NCBI GenBank assembly: GCA_020723385.1
Contig: DYIZ01000003.1
Span: forward strand, 13,009 to 77,008
DNA: 64,000 nt
From: Candidatus Aquidulcis sp.
Lineage (GTDB): Bacteria; Chloroflexota; Anaerolineae; Anaerolineales; UBA4823
Direction: 5' to 3'
Of this stretch, positions 20,101 through 28,463 are shown piece after piece; position 1 is the stretch's first letter, and every line of letters starts with the position of its first letter. The notes under the pieces were generated by a model, which searched no databases, was not told the origin of the DNA, and worked only from the letters and a program-made list of their open reading frames with translations. The position numbers and the translations under genes are program-made.

Positions 20101-21383
20101 TGCGCGACATCACCGAACATAAACAAGCAGAAGAACAACGGGCGCGGTTCACTACTCAGCTCCGCACTGCTGCCAACGTCGCCGGGCAGATCACCACCGT
20201 GCTGGATGTTGACGAACTGCTGGCGCAAGTTGTCACCCTATTGAAAGAAAGTTTTGATCTCTATCACGTTCACATCTACACCTTCGACAGCCTCATCGAA
20301 GACCTGGTGATGCGGGCAGGATACGGCGAGCCGGGGCGAGTCATGAAAGAGAGCGGCCACAGAATCCCGCTGAGCCGGGAGCAATCCCTGGTCGCCCGCG
20401 CCGCCCGCACTCGCCAGAGCGTTATCGTAGACGATGTTACCCAGACGGTGGATTTCATGCCGAACCCCCTGCTCCCCGAGACTCGCTCGGAGGTAGCCGT
20501 TCCCCTCATGATCGGCGAAAAAATCCTGGGCGTCTTCGATGTCCAGCACAACCTGCCGCATTACTTCACTTCGGCAGACCTCGACGTTTTCAATACCCTC
20601 TCCGGCCAAATTGCCTCTGCCCTGCAAAATGCCGCTCTCTTCGAGGAGACGCAAAGGACTGCCGAGCGCTTGCGCGAAGTGGACCGCCTGAAGAGCGAAT
20701 TCCTGGCGAGCATGAGCCATGAGCTGCGCACCCCACTCAACTCCATCATCGGTTACGCCGAAGTGCTGCTGATGGGCATTGACGGCGATATGAATCCCGA
20801 AACCCAGGAGGATGTCCAGGCGATCTTCGACAACGGCCAGCATCTGCTACGCCTGATCAATGATGTGCTCGACCTGGCCAAGATCGAAGCCGGGCGTCTC
20901 AACCTCAAATTTGAAGATGTGAACGTGCCCGATCTGCTCGAAGAGGTGAAGACCAATAACATGGGGCTGATCCATAAAAGCATGAAACCCGTCGAATTCA
21001 TGACAGGGGTCGGCGGGAGCTTCGCGCCGCTGCATGCCGACCCGCTGCGCTTGAGCCAGATCCTCAATAACCTGGTCTCGAACGCGGTCAAATTCACTGA
21101 AAAAGGCTGCATCGAGTTGAGCGCCCGCCAGGAAAATGGCTGGACGGTCATCGAAGTTAAGGATACCGGCATCGGCATCGAGGCAGAAAACCTGGAGAAG
21201 ATATTCGATAAGTTCCGCCAGGTAGACGGCTCCAGCAAACGCCGCGCCGAAGGCACCGGCCTGGGACTGGCGATTACACGCTCGTTGGTGCAGATGCACG
21301 GCGGCTCGATCACCGTCCATAGCAAGCCCGGAGAGGGCAGCGCCTTCATCGTCCGCTTGCCGAACGCCGGGCCGCAGGAATAA
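17106..21383 (+). CDS. Sensor histidine kinase: Cache-like, HAMP, 3 GAF, 2 PAS, HisKA, HATPase
   Basis: CAGGAGG upstream of MKYPIKMSLRVK; three near-repetitive GAF segments containing (F/M)xPNPLLPxTRSE; H-box LASMSHELRTPLNSIIGYAEV; GTGLGLAITRSLV. Confidence 0.95.
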   Translation: MKYPIKMSLRVKLILAFLFIAIAALGTFAFLSNTRMASILTNQTNQRLHMLASTQAEVISTLIINRITAMKLLAVNDIIAEAADAQNASYRDTTAAILANLSILDDQWKAAADDSSLIRTYLTNPAANECLEFKQNLPDFTEVFLTDRYGGLAAASDRTSNYYHADENWWQAAYNNGHGGIFVDKPELDKDSGIFSINIAIPVYSEEHGAIVGVLRSTLDITALIQSMKSTGNDTTAADLLFPDGSILSHTGDTETLDPEVVNKFASPADTADFMHDGVRILAKAENVTSNTESFVNDLGWRVISHQSRKEAMATLTQSMRYTLVLTIGVIVLSVVTALIMSRQLTRPIAKLSEVTARITEGDLSARAPIVSKDEIGDLAARFNQMVGQVNSLILDTNFKSQELAGRTAQLEANQRALQVVFSASSTVQSSELLSLVVNLIRDRFNLYHVQMYLVDPERQAAVLSQSTGYAGQQLLLKHHSIPLEKQSLVTKTVRDGKPVLVDDVSQDPDFLPNPLLPDTRSELSIPLKIGDEVIGVLDAQSRDLDYFNPDRVELFETIVNQVALLFRNSELFTKLAEQSESLRLYTSQLSTASEVARRVSSILDLDQLLSEVVELMQSRFGLYHVHIYLLDKTSDTLTVKAGSGEVGKILKERGHGIPLDREKSLVARSARDRKTIVVNDTALQSDFMPNPLLPQTRSELSVPLMIGDQVLGILDVQDDQVNRFTQSDMDVFNTLAGQVASALQNAHLFEAQKQAEAAVRQSEERLRSVFDNMQDVVYRTDLQSRLIWVTPSASEMFGYPKEENLIGRNVLDEAYVHPEERQNILKELTKKGRISDYELEMRRADGSIFWGSISACFFNDTEGNIAGIEGTFRNINERKHAEERVRIFQALAENAGDAIIMGGLDGKLSYANRAAYELSGFDYATEKGALLGANMASMAPDAQLPRQIEALQQIMTTGKSWSGEVQARRRDNSVVDVAMTMFPVLGETGQPISIAAIMRDITEHKQAEEQRARFTTQLRTAANVAGQITTVLDVDELLAQVVTLLKESFDLYHVHIYTFDSLIEDLVMRAGYGEPGRVMKESGHRIPLSREQSLVARAARTRQSVIVDDVTQTVDFMPNPLLPETRSEVAVPLMIGEKILGVFDVQHNLPHYFTSADLDVFNTLSGQIASALQNAALFEETQRTAERLREVDRLKSEFLASMSHELRTPLNSIIGYAEVLLMGIDGDMNPETQEDVQAIFDNGQHLLRLINDVLDLAKIEAGRLNLKFEDVNVPDLLEEVKTNNMGLIHKSMKPVEFMTGVGGSFAPLHADPLRLSQILNNLVSNAVKFTEKGCIELSARQENGWTVIEVKDTGIGIEAENLEKIFDKFRQVDGSSKRRAEGTGLGLAITRSLVQMHGGSITVHSKPGEGSAFIVRLPNAGPQE

Positions 21384-21395
21384 CCTGTTGATTTG

Positions 21396-21440
21396 GAGTG
21401 CAGGGCTTTAGCCTGCTCATGTTGGCGGTCTAAAGACCGC
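21396..21440. repeat. Two adjacent palindromic REP-like units (GCAGGGCTTTAGCCTGC; GCGGTCTAAAGACCGC)
   Basis: Inverted repeats read directly at 21400-21416 and 21425-21440. Confidence 0.6.
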
Positions 21441-21466
21441 AATCCAGTAGATTTGGAAAAACGCTT

Positions 21467-23563
21467 ATGCCAACCCTGTTCAGTGCCGTCGTTTGCTGTG
21501 AATGCGGCCTGGAGATGCCCCCCGACCCGTTCGCCACGCGCTGCCCGGCGTGCAAGAGCCAATGGCTAGAAGCCCGCTACGATTGCCAGGCGCTGGCAGC
21601 CCGCTGGGGATGGCGGCCAGGCCAGCGCGCCACACCTCCCGGCCTGGCGGCGCGCCCAACCAGCCTGTGGCGGTACACCGAGCTGCTGCCAACCTCCGGC
21701 GATACGGCCCCTGTCTCCCTGGGCGAAGGCTGGACGCCGATAACCCGTGCCGAAGCCCTCGAATTAGAAACCGGACACGACGGCCTTTGGATAAAAGACG
21801 AGCGCCAGCAGCCCACCGGGTCTTTCAAAGACCGCCAGGCTTCCGTCGCGATCAGCGCCCTCATGGCGCAAGGCATCAACGAAATCGCGTTGGCGTCCAC
21901 CGGCAACGCCGCCGCCGCTTACGCTGCCTATTGCGCCCGCGCCGGGATCAAGCTGTGGGTTTTCCTCACCAGCAGCGTGCCCAACGAGAAAATGCGCGAG
22001 CTGGCTCTGTACGGCGCGGAGGTTGTCAAGATCGCCGGAACCTACGATCAGGCCAAAGAAATCGCCGCCGATTTCGCCTCACGGCGCGGTATTTACCTCG
22101 ACGGCGGGGCCAAAGCTATCCCCTGCAAAGAGAGCATGAAAACCATCGCCTTCGAGATCGTCGAACAGATGGGATGGACCGCCCCCGATTGGTATATCCA
22201 GGCCGTCTCGGGGGGCATCGGCCCGCTGGGAGTGCTCAAGGGCTTCATCGAGTTGTACGAGGCTGGCATCACCAACCGCGTCCCCCATCTGGGGATCGTG
22301 CAAACCCAGGGATGCGCCCCGATGGTGCAGGCCTGGAATCGCAAACTGGCCCACGCCGAGGCCGTGCAGCCCGACAGCCTGATCACCGTGCTCTCCACCG
22401 GCAACCCGGGATATTCGTATGTTCTGCTCAAACGGCTGATGGATACTTATGGGGGCGCGATGACCGCTGTCAGCGATGGCGACGCTTTCCGGGCGATGCG
22501 CCGCGTCGCCCGGCAGGAAGGGATTTCGATGGAACCGGCGGCCAGTGTGGCTTTTGCCGGGCTGGATAGATTCCTGGCCCAGGGGGATATCAAACCTGGC
22601 GAGCAGGTGGTCGTTAATTGTTCGGGGCACACCTTCAGCGCCGAGAAACACGCCCTCGAGGATCGCTACACACTGAGTCTGAATACCACTGCCGGTCACC
22701 GCCCCATCGAAGGCCTGGCTGCCGCGCTGGAAGAACTCGACGAGCAAGTTACCACCCTCGTTGTCATTGACGACAACCCCCACGACAACCGCCTGATTCG
22801 CCGCTTGCTCCAGAGCTACAAACATTACCGCGTGTTCGAGGCCTACACCGGGCGTGACGGCATTGACCTGGTGCGCCAGCGCCGCCCCGATTTGGTGATC
22901 CTCGACCTGACCCTGCCCGACATGGATGGCTGTACCATCCTGTCCACCCTGCACGCCGACTCCCAGGTCAGCCAAATCCCCGTCATCGTCATCTCGGCCC
23001 GGTCGCTCACCGCCGCTGAGCAGGAATACCTGCACCGTTATACCGACTCGATCTGGCAGAAAGGCAATTTCAGCGCCCGCGAACTGGTCAGCCACGTGGT
23101 CGAGGTACTGGGAGATGATGTCAGTGAGCTGGAACCGCTGCTGCCGCCGAAAGCTGAGATTCACCCGGTGAGCAGTTTCGGCCAGGGGCAGCGCACCCGC
23201 ATCCTCGTCGCCGAAGATAACGTATGGGAGGCACGGCTGATGCGCCGCCTGTTCGAATCGCGCCAGCGCTTCGAGGTTGTGGAAACCTACACTGCCGCCG
23301 AGGCCCTGGCGGCCATCGCACAAAAAATGCCTGATCTGGTTCTGCTGGATTTGTTGTTACCCGATATGGCTGGAGAAAAGTTATTGGAACAATTGCGAAC
23401 ATCAGAGGCCACCCGGCAACTGCCGGTAGTCGTCATCACCGCCAAAGACCTGGAACCGCAGGAATTGGCCAGCCTCTCGAGGCAGGCATCATCGGTTTGG
23501 TCAAAGGGCAACCTCGACCGGAGCAGCCTGCTGGCCCATGTCGAGGCGCTCCTGCCGGGGTAG
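21467..23563 (+). CDS. Threonine synthase-like PLP enzyme fused to two C-terminal receiver (REC) domains
   Basis: N-terminal CCECG...CPACK ribbon, SLGEGWTPI, PLP-Lys QPTGSFKDRQA, ASTGNAAAAYAAYCARAG, then REC1 (VVIDDNPHDNRLIRRLLQ...DLVILDLTLPDMDG...SIWQKGNF) and REC2 (ILVAEDNVWEARLMRRLFE...DLVLLDLLLPDMAG...SVWSKGNL) in one uninterrupted 698-aa ORF. Confidence 0.92.
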   Translation: MPTLFSAVVCCECGLEMPPDPFATRCPACKSQWLEARYDCQALAARWGWRPGQRATPPGLAARPTSLWRYTELLPTSGDTAPVSLGEGWTPITRAEALELETGHDGLWIKDERQQPTGSFKDRQASVAISALMAQGINEIALASTGNAAAAYAAYCARAGIKLWVFLTSSVPNEKMRELALYGAEVVKIAGTYDQAKEIAADFASRRGIYLDGGAKAIPCKESMKTIAFEIVEQMGWTAPDWYIQAVSGGIGPLGVLKGFIELYEAGITNRVPHLGIVQTQGCAPMVQAWNRKLAHAEAVQPDSLITVLSTGNPGYSYVLLKRLMDTYGGAMTAVSDGDAFRAMRRVARQEGISMEPAASVAFAGLDRFLAQGDIKPGEQVVVNCSGHTFSAEKHALEDRYTLSLNTTAGHRPIEGLAAALEELDEQVTTLVVIDDNPHDNRLIRRLLQSYKHYRVFEAYTGRDGIDLVRQRRPDLVILDLTLPDMDGCTILSTLHADSQVSQIPVIVISARSLTAAEQEYLHRYTDSIWQKGNFSARELVSHVVEVLGDDVSELEPLLPPKAEIHPVSSFGQGQRTRILVAEDNVWEARLMRRLFESRQRFEVVETYTAAEALAAIAQKMPDLVLLDLLLPDMAGEKLLEQLRTSEATRQLPVVVITAKDLEPQELASLSRQASSVWSKGNLDRSSLLAHVEALLPG

Positions 23564-23572
23564 TGAAATCAT

Positions 23573-23968
23573 ATGGATACAAAGCCCGCCACCATTCTAT
23601 ACATCGAAGACAACTTCCACAACCGGCGGTTGGTGCGGAAGATCCTGCAATCACGCGGGTTCATCGTTATCGAAGCCGAAGATGGTCTCAGCGGGTTGGA
23701 ACTGGCGCGCTCTCTCGAACCGGCGCTGGTGCTGCTCGATATTGGCTTGCCGGGGATGGATGGGCTGGAAGTCATGGCGCATATCCGGGCTGAACCCAAC
23801 TTACAGCACACCCTCATCATCGCCCTGACCGCTTCGGCGATGCGCGGCGACCGGGAACGCTTTCTGGAAGCTGGCTGCGACGATTACATATCGAAGCCAG
23901 TGCAGGCGATGGAATTGATCACCAAAGTGGAAGCCCACCTCTCGCATAATGGGCAAGGCCACAAGTAA
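23573..23968 (+). CDS. CheY-like receiver protein
   Basis: ATILYIEDNFHNRRLVRKILQSRGF...LVLLDIGLPGMDG...IIALTASAM...CDDYISKPVQ. Confidence 0.93.
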   Translation: MDTKPATILYIEDNFHNRRLVRKILQSRGFIVIEAEDGLSGLELARSLEPALVLLDIGLPGMDGLEVMAHIRAEPNLQHTLIIALTASAMRGDRERFLEAGCDDYISKPVQAMELITKVEAHLSHNGQGHK

Positions 23969-24000
23969 GACCCCCGGCGTTTTGGAAACGCCGGGGGTCT
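23968..24000. terminator. Hairpin AGACCCCCGGCGTTT-TGG-AAACGCCGGGGGTCT
   Basis: 15-bp perfect arms, 3-nt loop, at the gene end. Confidence 0.8.
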
Positions 24001-24042
24001 TTGCCGTTGCCAATAGTTTTGCGCAATAACCAGATAATTGGG

Positions 24043-25455
24043 TCAGACAGATTTTTCCGCCCGCTGCAACTGCTTCTTGAAAATGATATCCCCCCGCAAA
24101 CCGGTGCGATGGCTGATGACGTGCCTGAGGGCATCTATCGCCACACCGGATAGGTCAATCCCGGTAGCCTGGCGGGTGAGGCGCACCGCCTGGGCCGCAT
24201 ACGCCACATTATTTTTCGGCTCGATGCGTGAAAAATCCTCGAAGAACCAGCCGCACGAGGTGAACATCCGCTGGCGCTGGCGCTGCGCATCGAGCAGCAG
24301 GGCCACGCGCCGGATTTGATCGCTGGATAGCGCCCGGCCAGCCATTTCGGTGAGCAGAGTCTCGATGGGCATTCTACCCATCATGGCGTGGATATAGCGG
24401 TTCCTGAGCTGGAGGGGATCAAACCCCAGGGAGAGCACCGCCTCCCGGTAGACGCCATCCACCTCCGCGGCCAGCGCATCCAATCCCCGGCGCAGGTACA
24501 TTTTCCAGATGCCGTAATCCGGCGTGCAGCCGCACTCTCCGGACCAGCGCAGAACCCCGTGATGGCACGACCACGAGGTTTTCTCACGGATAGAGATCGT
24601 CCGCCGGGGCGGGTGACTCTTGAGCCACAGAGCCAGGTTAGTGGTCGTGATCCCGGCGTGAGAGCTGGCGCCGTTGACCAGATGAGCGAGGAAGTGATCC
24701 CGAAAAGTCTGGTGGTGGCCGTACAATTCGCCATCCGAGGCAATGAGCAGAAGCTGCGGCTCGCCGCGGCGGGCTTTATCTGCCAGAAAGCGGGAAGCAA
24801 CCTCCTCCTGGACAAACTGGTCAGCATTGGTTGTGATGAGGGGATCGAAGCTGACACGGCTGCTCAGCTCACGGTGATAAAAAAATACCGTGATGCTTCG
24901 ACCGTTCGGTAAAGCAACACGGTACGGCTCGGTTGGATCGAGATAATCCAAATCGGCCTGCCAGGGAGCTAATATAGTAAACTCGATGCCATGATCCGCC
25001 AGAACCATCAACGTTTCGGTGTCAGCGGCGGTCTCTGGCAGCCAGATTCCCGTGGGCGAGCGGCCAAACCCGTGTTCGAAAGCCTTCACCCCCCAATAGA
25101 CCTGAGTGATCTTATCTTCGAGGGTTGCCAGAGGCAGAATGGTATGGTTGAATGGCTGGGCAATCGAGTTGCCGATCCCATGCTTTTTCACATTGGCGCG
25201 GTCTTGAGCAGCGATCAGGCGCAGCGTCGCCAGATCGTTTTCGACCATCCATTCACAAAGCGTTGGCCCCAAATTGAAGCTGATGCGTTCGAAATTCCCC
25301 AGCTCGGCATTCGGCCGGTAACACTCAGCTTGGATGCGCTCGTTCCAGTTCTTGTAAGGCGCAGCGCCAACTTCGTATGGAATCTCGCCGGTAATCGGGT
25401 CTTCGCGTGGTGGTTGGTAAAAATGTCCGTGAATCGAGAGAGCACGAATCGGCAT
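24043..25455 (-). CDS. GH57/DUF3536-type glycoside hydrolase
   Basis: MPIRALSIHGHFYQPPREDPITGEIP...; GIWLPETAADTETLMVLADHGIEFTILAPWQ; IASDGELYGHH. Confidence 0.85.
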   Translation of the reverse strand: MPIRALSIHGHFYQPPREDPITGEIPYEVGAAPYKNWNERIQAECYRPNAELGNFERISFNLGPTLCEWMVENDLATLRLIAAQDRANVKKHGIGNSIAQPFNHTILPLATLEDKITQVYWGVKAFEHGFGRSPTGIWLPETAADTETLMVLADHGIEFTILAPWQADLDYLDPTEPYRVALPNGRSITVFFYHRELSSRVSFDPLITTNADQFVQEEVASRFLADKARRGEPQLLLIASDGELYGHHQTFRDHFLAHLVNGASSHAGITTTNLALWLKSHPPRRTISIREKTSWSCHHGVLRWSGECGCTPDYGIWKMYLRRGLDALAAEVDGVYREAVLSLGFDPLQLRNRYIHAMMGRMPIETLLTEMAGRALSSDQIRRVALLLDAQRQRQRMFTSCGWFFEDFSRIEPKNNVAYAAQAVRLTRQATGIDLSGVAIDALRHVISHRTGLRGDIIFKKQLQRAEKSV

Positions 25456-25633
25456 GCGGTAATCAGCCGCCGGGGAAAATACAGCCTTTTTCCCCGGCAT
25501 GGATATAGTTTGCACAAAAACTCTTATTTTGGCAAGTGACAATTATCACCTTTTCCAAACCGAGAAAGCGATAATCGTGTAAAATTAGGGTGAAACTCGA
25601 TAATGACATTCTGCTCGTCCAGAGGCAACCAGC

Positions 25634-27094
25634 ATGGGTAATCCAATCAAGGTATTGTTCCTGGCATCCGAGGCCGATCCCTTCGTCAAAGTCGGCGGCC
25701 TGGGCGATGTTGCCGGCTCGCTCCCGAGAGCAATTCGCCAACTCAACGTGACGCCGGATGCGGAGGTTGACATCAGGCTGGTGATCCCGCTCCATGGGGT
25801 CATTCTCCGGGAGACTTACGATCTGCGCTCCGTGGCGAAGTTCACCGTGATGCACAGCGGGGGGACAATCCCAGCCGAGGCATTTGCCACCGATTTGAAC
25901 GGCCTGACGGTCTATCTGATCTCTGGCCCGCCAATACCCCCAGAGGTCAAAGTGTACTCAGACGATTGGGGCTTTGACGCACACAAGTATATCTTCTTCT
26001 CGCTGGCTGCGCTAGAGTTGGCACGCGCATTGGGCTGGCAGCCTGATATCCTCCACGCCAACGACTGGCATACCGCGGCAGCCATCTATTGGCTGGCGCT
26101 TCACCGGGAGGCTGATTCCTTCTTCAACCATACGAAAACGGTGTTAAGTGTCCACAACCTGCCTTATCTAGGCACGGGCGGCAGTTATCCGTTGGATGCT
26201 TTTGGCTTGCCGGCGACGAAAGATGTCTCCCTCCCAGAGTGGGCGCGTCATCTGCCCCTGCCTTTGGGCTTACTGTCTGCTGACCGCATCGTCACCGTCT
26301 CGCCCACCTATGCCCAGGAAATACTCACCCCCGATTACGGCGCGGGTCTCGATGATTTCCTGCGGTCACGGGCCGATACGGTATACGGCATTCTCAATGG
26401 GCTGGATATGGAACGCTGGAATCCTGAGACTGACCATCACCTGGTCGAGCGTTTCTCTCCGGGTGATTTAAAGCCTCGCCTGGCCAATAAAGCCACTTTG
26501 CAGTTGGATTTTGGTTTTACCCCCGACCTGGGAATACCGTTGCTGGCGATGATCAACCGGATGGATTATCAAAAGGGAGTGGACCTGGCTTTCGAAGCGC
26601 TGCGCCAGATTTCAGACCTGCGCTGGCATGTGATTTTGCTGGGCACCGGGCTGCCGGAATTGGAAGAATCAGCCCGCCATCTGGAGCGCAACATCCCCGA
26701 CCGGGTGCGCTCCGTCATCCGCTTCGATGCGCCGCTCAGCCGCCGCATCTATGCCGGGGCTGACTTGCTGCTCATCCCATCGCGGTACGAGCCGTGCGGG
26801 TTGGTACAAATGATCGCTATGCGTTACGGATGCGTACCCGTCGCCCGGTCAACCGGCGGCCTGCAGGACACAATTCACGACGAAAAAGAAAATCCAGCAT
26901 CCAGAGCTGACGGCTTCTTATTTCAGGAAGCCACGGCTGAGGCGCTGGCTGAGGCGCTCCGCCGCGCCCTGGCAGCGTACACCAATAAACGGCGCTGGCA
27001 GGCGATCCAGCGGCACGGAATGCGCCAGGATTTCTCGTGGGAGAAATCGGCCCGAGGCTATACGGCGTTGTATAGAAAACTTCTAAATCCATAA
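25634..27094 (+). CDS. glgA: Glycogen/starch synthase
   Basis: KVLFLASEADPFVKVGGLGDVAGSLPRAI; ILHANDWHTAAA; NRMDYQKGVDL; LIPSRYEPCGLVQMIAMRYGCVPVARSTGGLQDTI. Confidence 0.96.
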   Translation: MGNPIKVLFLASEADPFVKVGGLGDVAGSLPRAIRQLNVTPDAEVDIRLVIPLHGVILRETYDLRSVAKFTVMHSGGTIPAEAFATDLNGLTVYLISGPPIPPEVKVYSDDWGFDAHKYIFFSLAALELARALGWQPDILHANDWHTAAAIYWLALHREADSFFNHTKTVLSVHNLPYLGTGGSYPLDAFGLPATKDVSLPEWARHLPLPLGLLSADRIVTVSPTYAQEILTPDYGAGLDDFLRSRADTVYGILNGLDMERWNPETDHHLVERFSPGDLKPRLANKATLQLDFGFTPDLGIPLLAMINRMDYQKGVDLAFEALRQISDLRWHVILLGTGLPELEESARHLERNIPDRVRSVIRFDAPLSRRIYAGADLLLIPSRYEPCGLVQMIAMRYGCVPVARSTGGLQDTIHDEKENPASRADGFLFQEATAEALAEALRRALAAYTNKRRWQAIQRHGMRQDFSWEKSARGYTALYRKLLNP

Positions 27095-27200
27095 GAGAGT
27101 TGACCGTGAACCAACGATTGGCACCGGTCCTTGCAGAATTGCCTCGAATTAGCATTACAACAAATCGGCGAAATCTGATCACAAAAAAAGAGAGGACACT

Positions 27201-28463
27201 ATGAAAACACGCGCAATCATTCTTGCCGGCGGTGAAGGCTCACGCATGGGTATTCTGACCGCAAAACGCACCAAGCCTGCTGTTCCTTTCGGGGGGAAAT
27301 ACCGCATCATTGACTTCACTCTTTCCAATTGTGTCAATTCCGGGATTTTCGATGTGATGATCCTGGCGCAGTATCGTCCCCATTCGCTCATCGAGCACAT
27401 CGGCGCTGGCGGCCCCTGGGATCTCAACCGGGATTGGACGGGCGGGGTGCGCATCTATACCCCCTACAAAGCGCGCGGCGCATCCGATTGGTATCTCGGC
27501 AACGCCGATGCCGTCCAGCAAAATTTCCGGTTCATCAAGCAAGGCAACCCCGATTTGGTGATAATTCTCTCCGGCGATCAAATCTATGAGATGAATTATG
27601 ATGCCATGGTGGCTTTCCACCTCGACCACGAGGCCAGCCTCACCATGGCGACCATTCGCGTCCCCATCTCAGAAGCATCCCGCTTCGGCGTCGTCGGGCT
27701 GGATGAAGATTATCGCGTGACTTCATTCGTCGAGAAGCCGTCCAACCCGCCGTCGGATATGATCAATATGGGCGTTTACCTTTTCAACCTGGAAGTGCTC
27801 GATCACGCCCTTTGGGAGGATCACAACCGGCCAGATTCATCCCACGACTTTGGTAAGGATATCCTGCCCCGGCTGATCAACCGGGGAGAGCGGGTATTTG
27901 CTTACCCATACACGGGTTATTGGGTGGATGTTGGGACAGTAACCTCGTATTGGCAGGCGCACATGGATCAATTGGAAGACAAGCCCCCCTTCGATCTCAA
28001 CGACCGCTCGTGGATTATCCACACCCGTACTGAAGAGCGCCCGCCAGTCTGGTTTGCCCGCGGCGCTTCGGTGGAGAACTGTATGGTCAGTGATGGGTGC
28101 GAAATCTTCCCCGGCGCACGGGTCGAGCGATCTGTGCTCTCTCCAGGGGTAAAAATCCAGTCCGGCGCAATCGTGCGTGAATCGATCATCCTCACCGGCA
28201 CAGTGATCGAGAAAGGCGCGGTGGTCGAGCATGCCATCATTGACAAGAAAGTCAACATCGGCGAGAACTGCCGGGTGGGCGCAATCGTTCCCGGCCCGAC
28301 GCCCCAAATTTGCATGGTTGGCAAAAACAGCCAGATTCCAGCCAACCTCATCATCGAGCCGGGCGCTGTCATCGGCACCGACGTGATCGCATCCGATTTC
28401 ACCTCCGACATCGTGCGGAGCGACGAATACATCCAGACCAGGAGATTACCCTATGAAATTTGA
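27201..28463 (+). CDS. glgC: Glucose-1-phosphate adenylyltransferase
   Basis: AIILAGGEGSRMGILTAKRTKPAVPFGGKYRIIDFTLSNCVNSGI; DQIYEMNYDAMVAFH; C-terminal left-handed beta-helix repeats. Confidence 0.96.
   Translation: MKTRAIILAGGEGSRMGILTAKRTKPAVPFGGKYRIIDFTLSNCVNSGIFDVMILAQYRPHSLIEHIGAGGPWDLNRDWTGGVRIYTPYKARGASDWYLGNADAVQQNFRFIKQGNPDLVIILSGDQIYEMNYDAMVAFHLDHEASLTMATIRVPISEASRFGVVGLDEDYRVTSFVEKPSNPPSDMINMGVYLFNLEVLDHALWEDHNRPDSSHDFGKDILPRLINRGERVFAYPYTGYWVDVGTVTSYWQAHMDQLEDKPPFDLNDRSWIIHTRTEERPPVWFARGASVENCMVSDGCEIFPGARVERSVLSPGVKIQSGAIVRESIILTGTVIEKGAVVEHAIIDKKVNIGENCRVGAIVPGPTPQICMVGKNSQIPANLIIEPGAVIGTDVIASDFTSDIVRSDEYIQTRRLPYEI

Noticed and set aside
21502-22569. Plus-strand 355-aa ORF in another frame of the ThrC fusion
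   Set aside because: Arg/Pro/Gly-rich frame-shifted translation with no domain.
22079-23323. Minus-strand 414-aa ORF opposite the ThrC-REC-REC fusion
   Set aside because: Antisense shadow; the plus-strand ORF has coherent PLP-enzyme and REC motifs.
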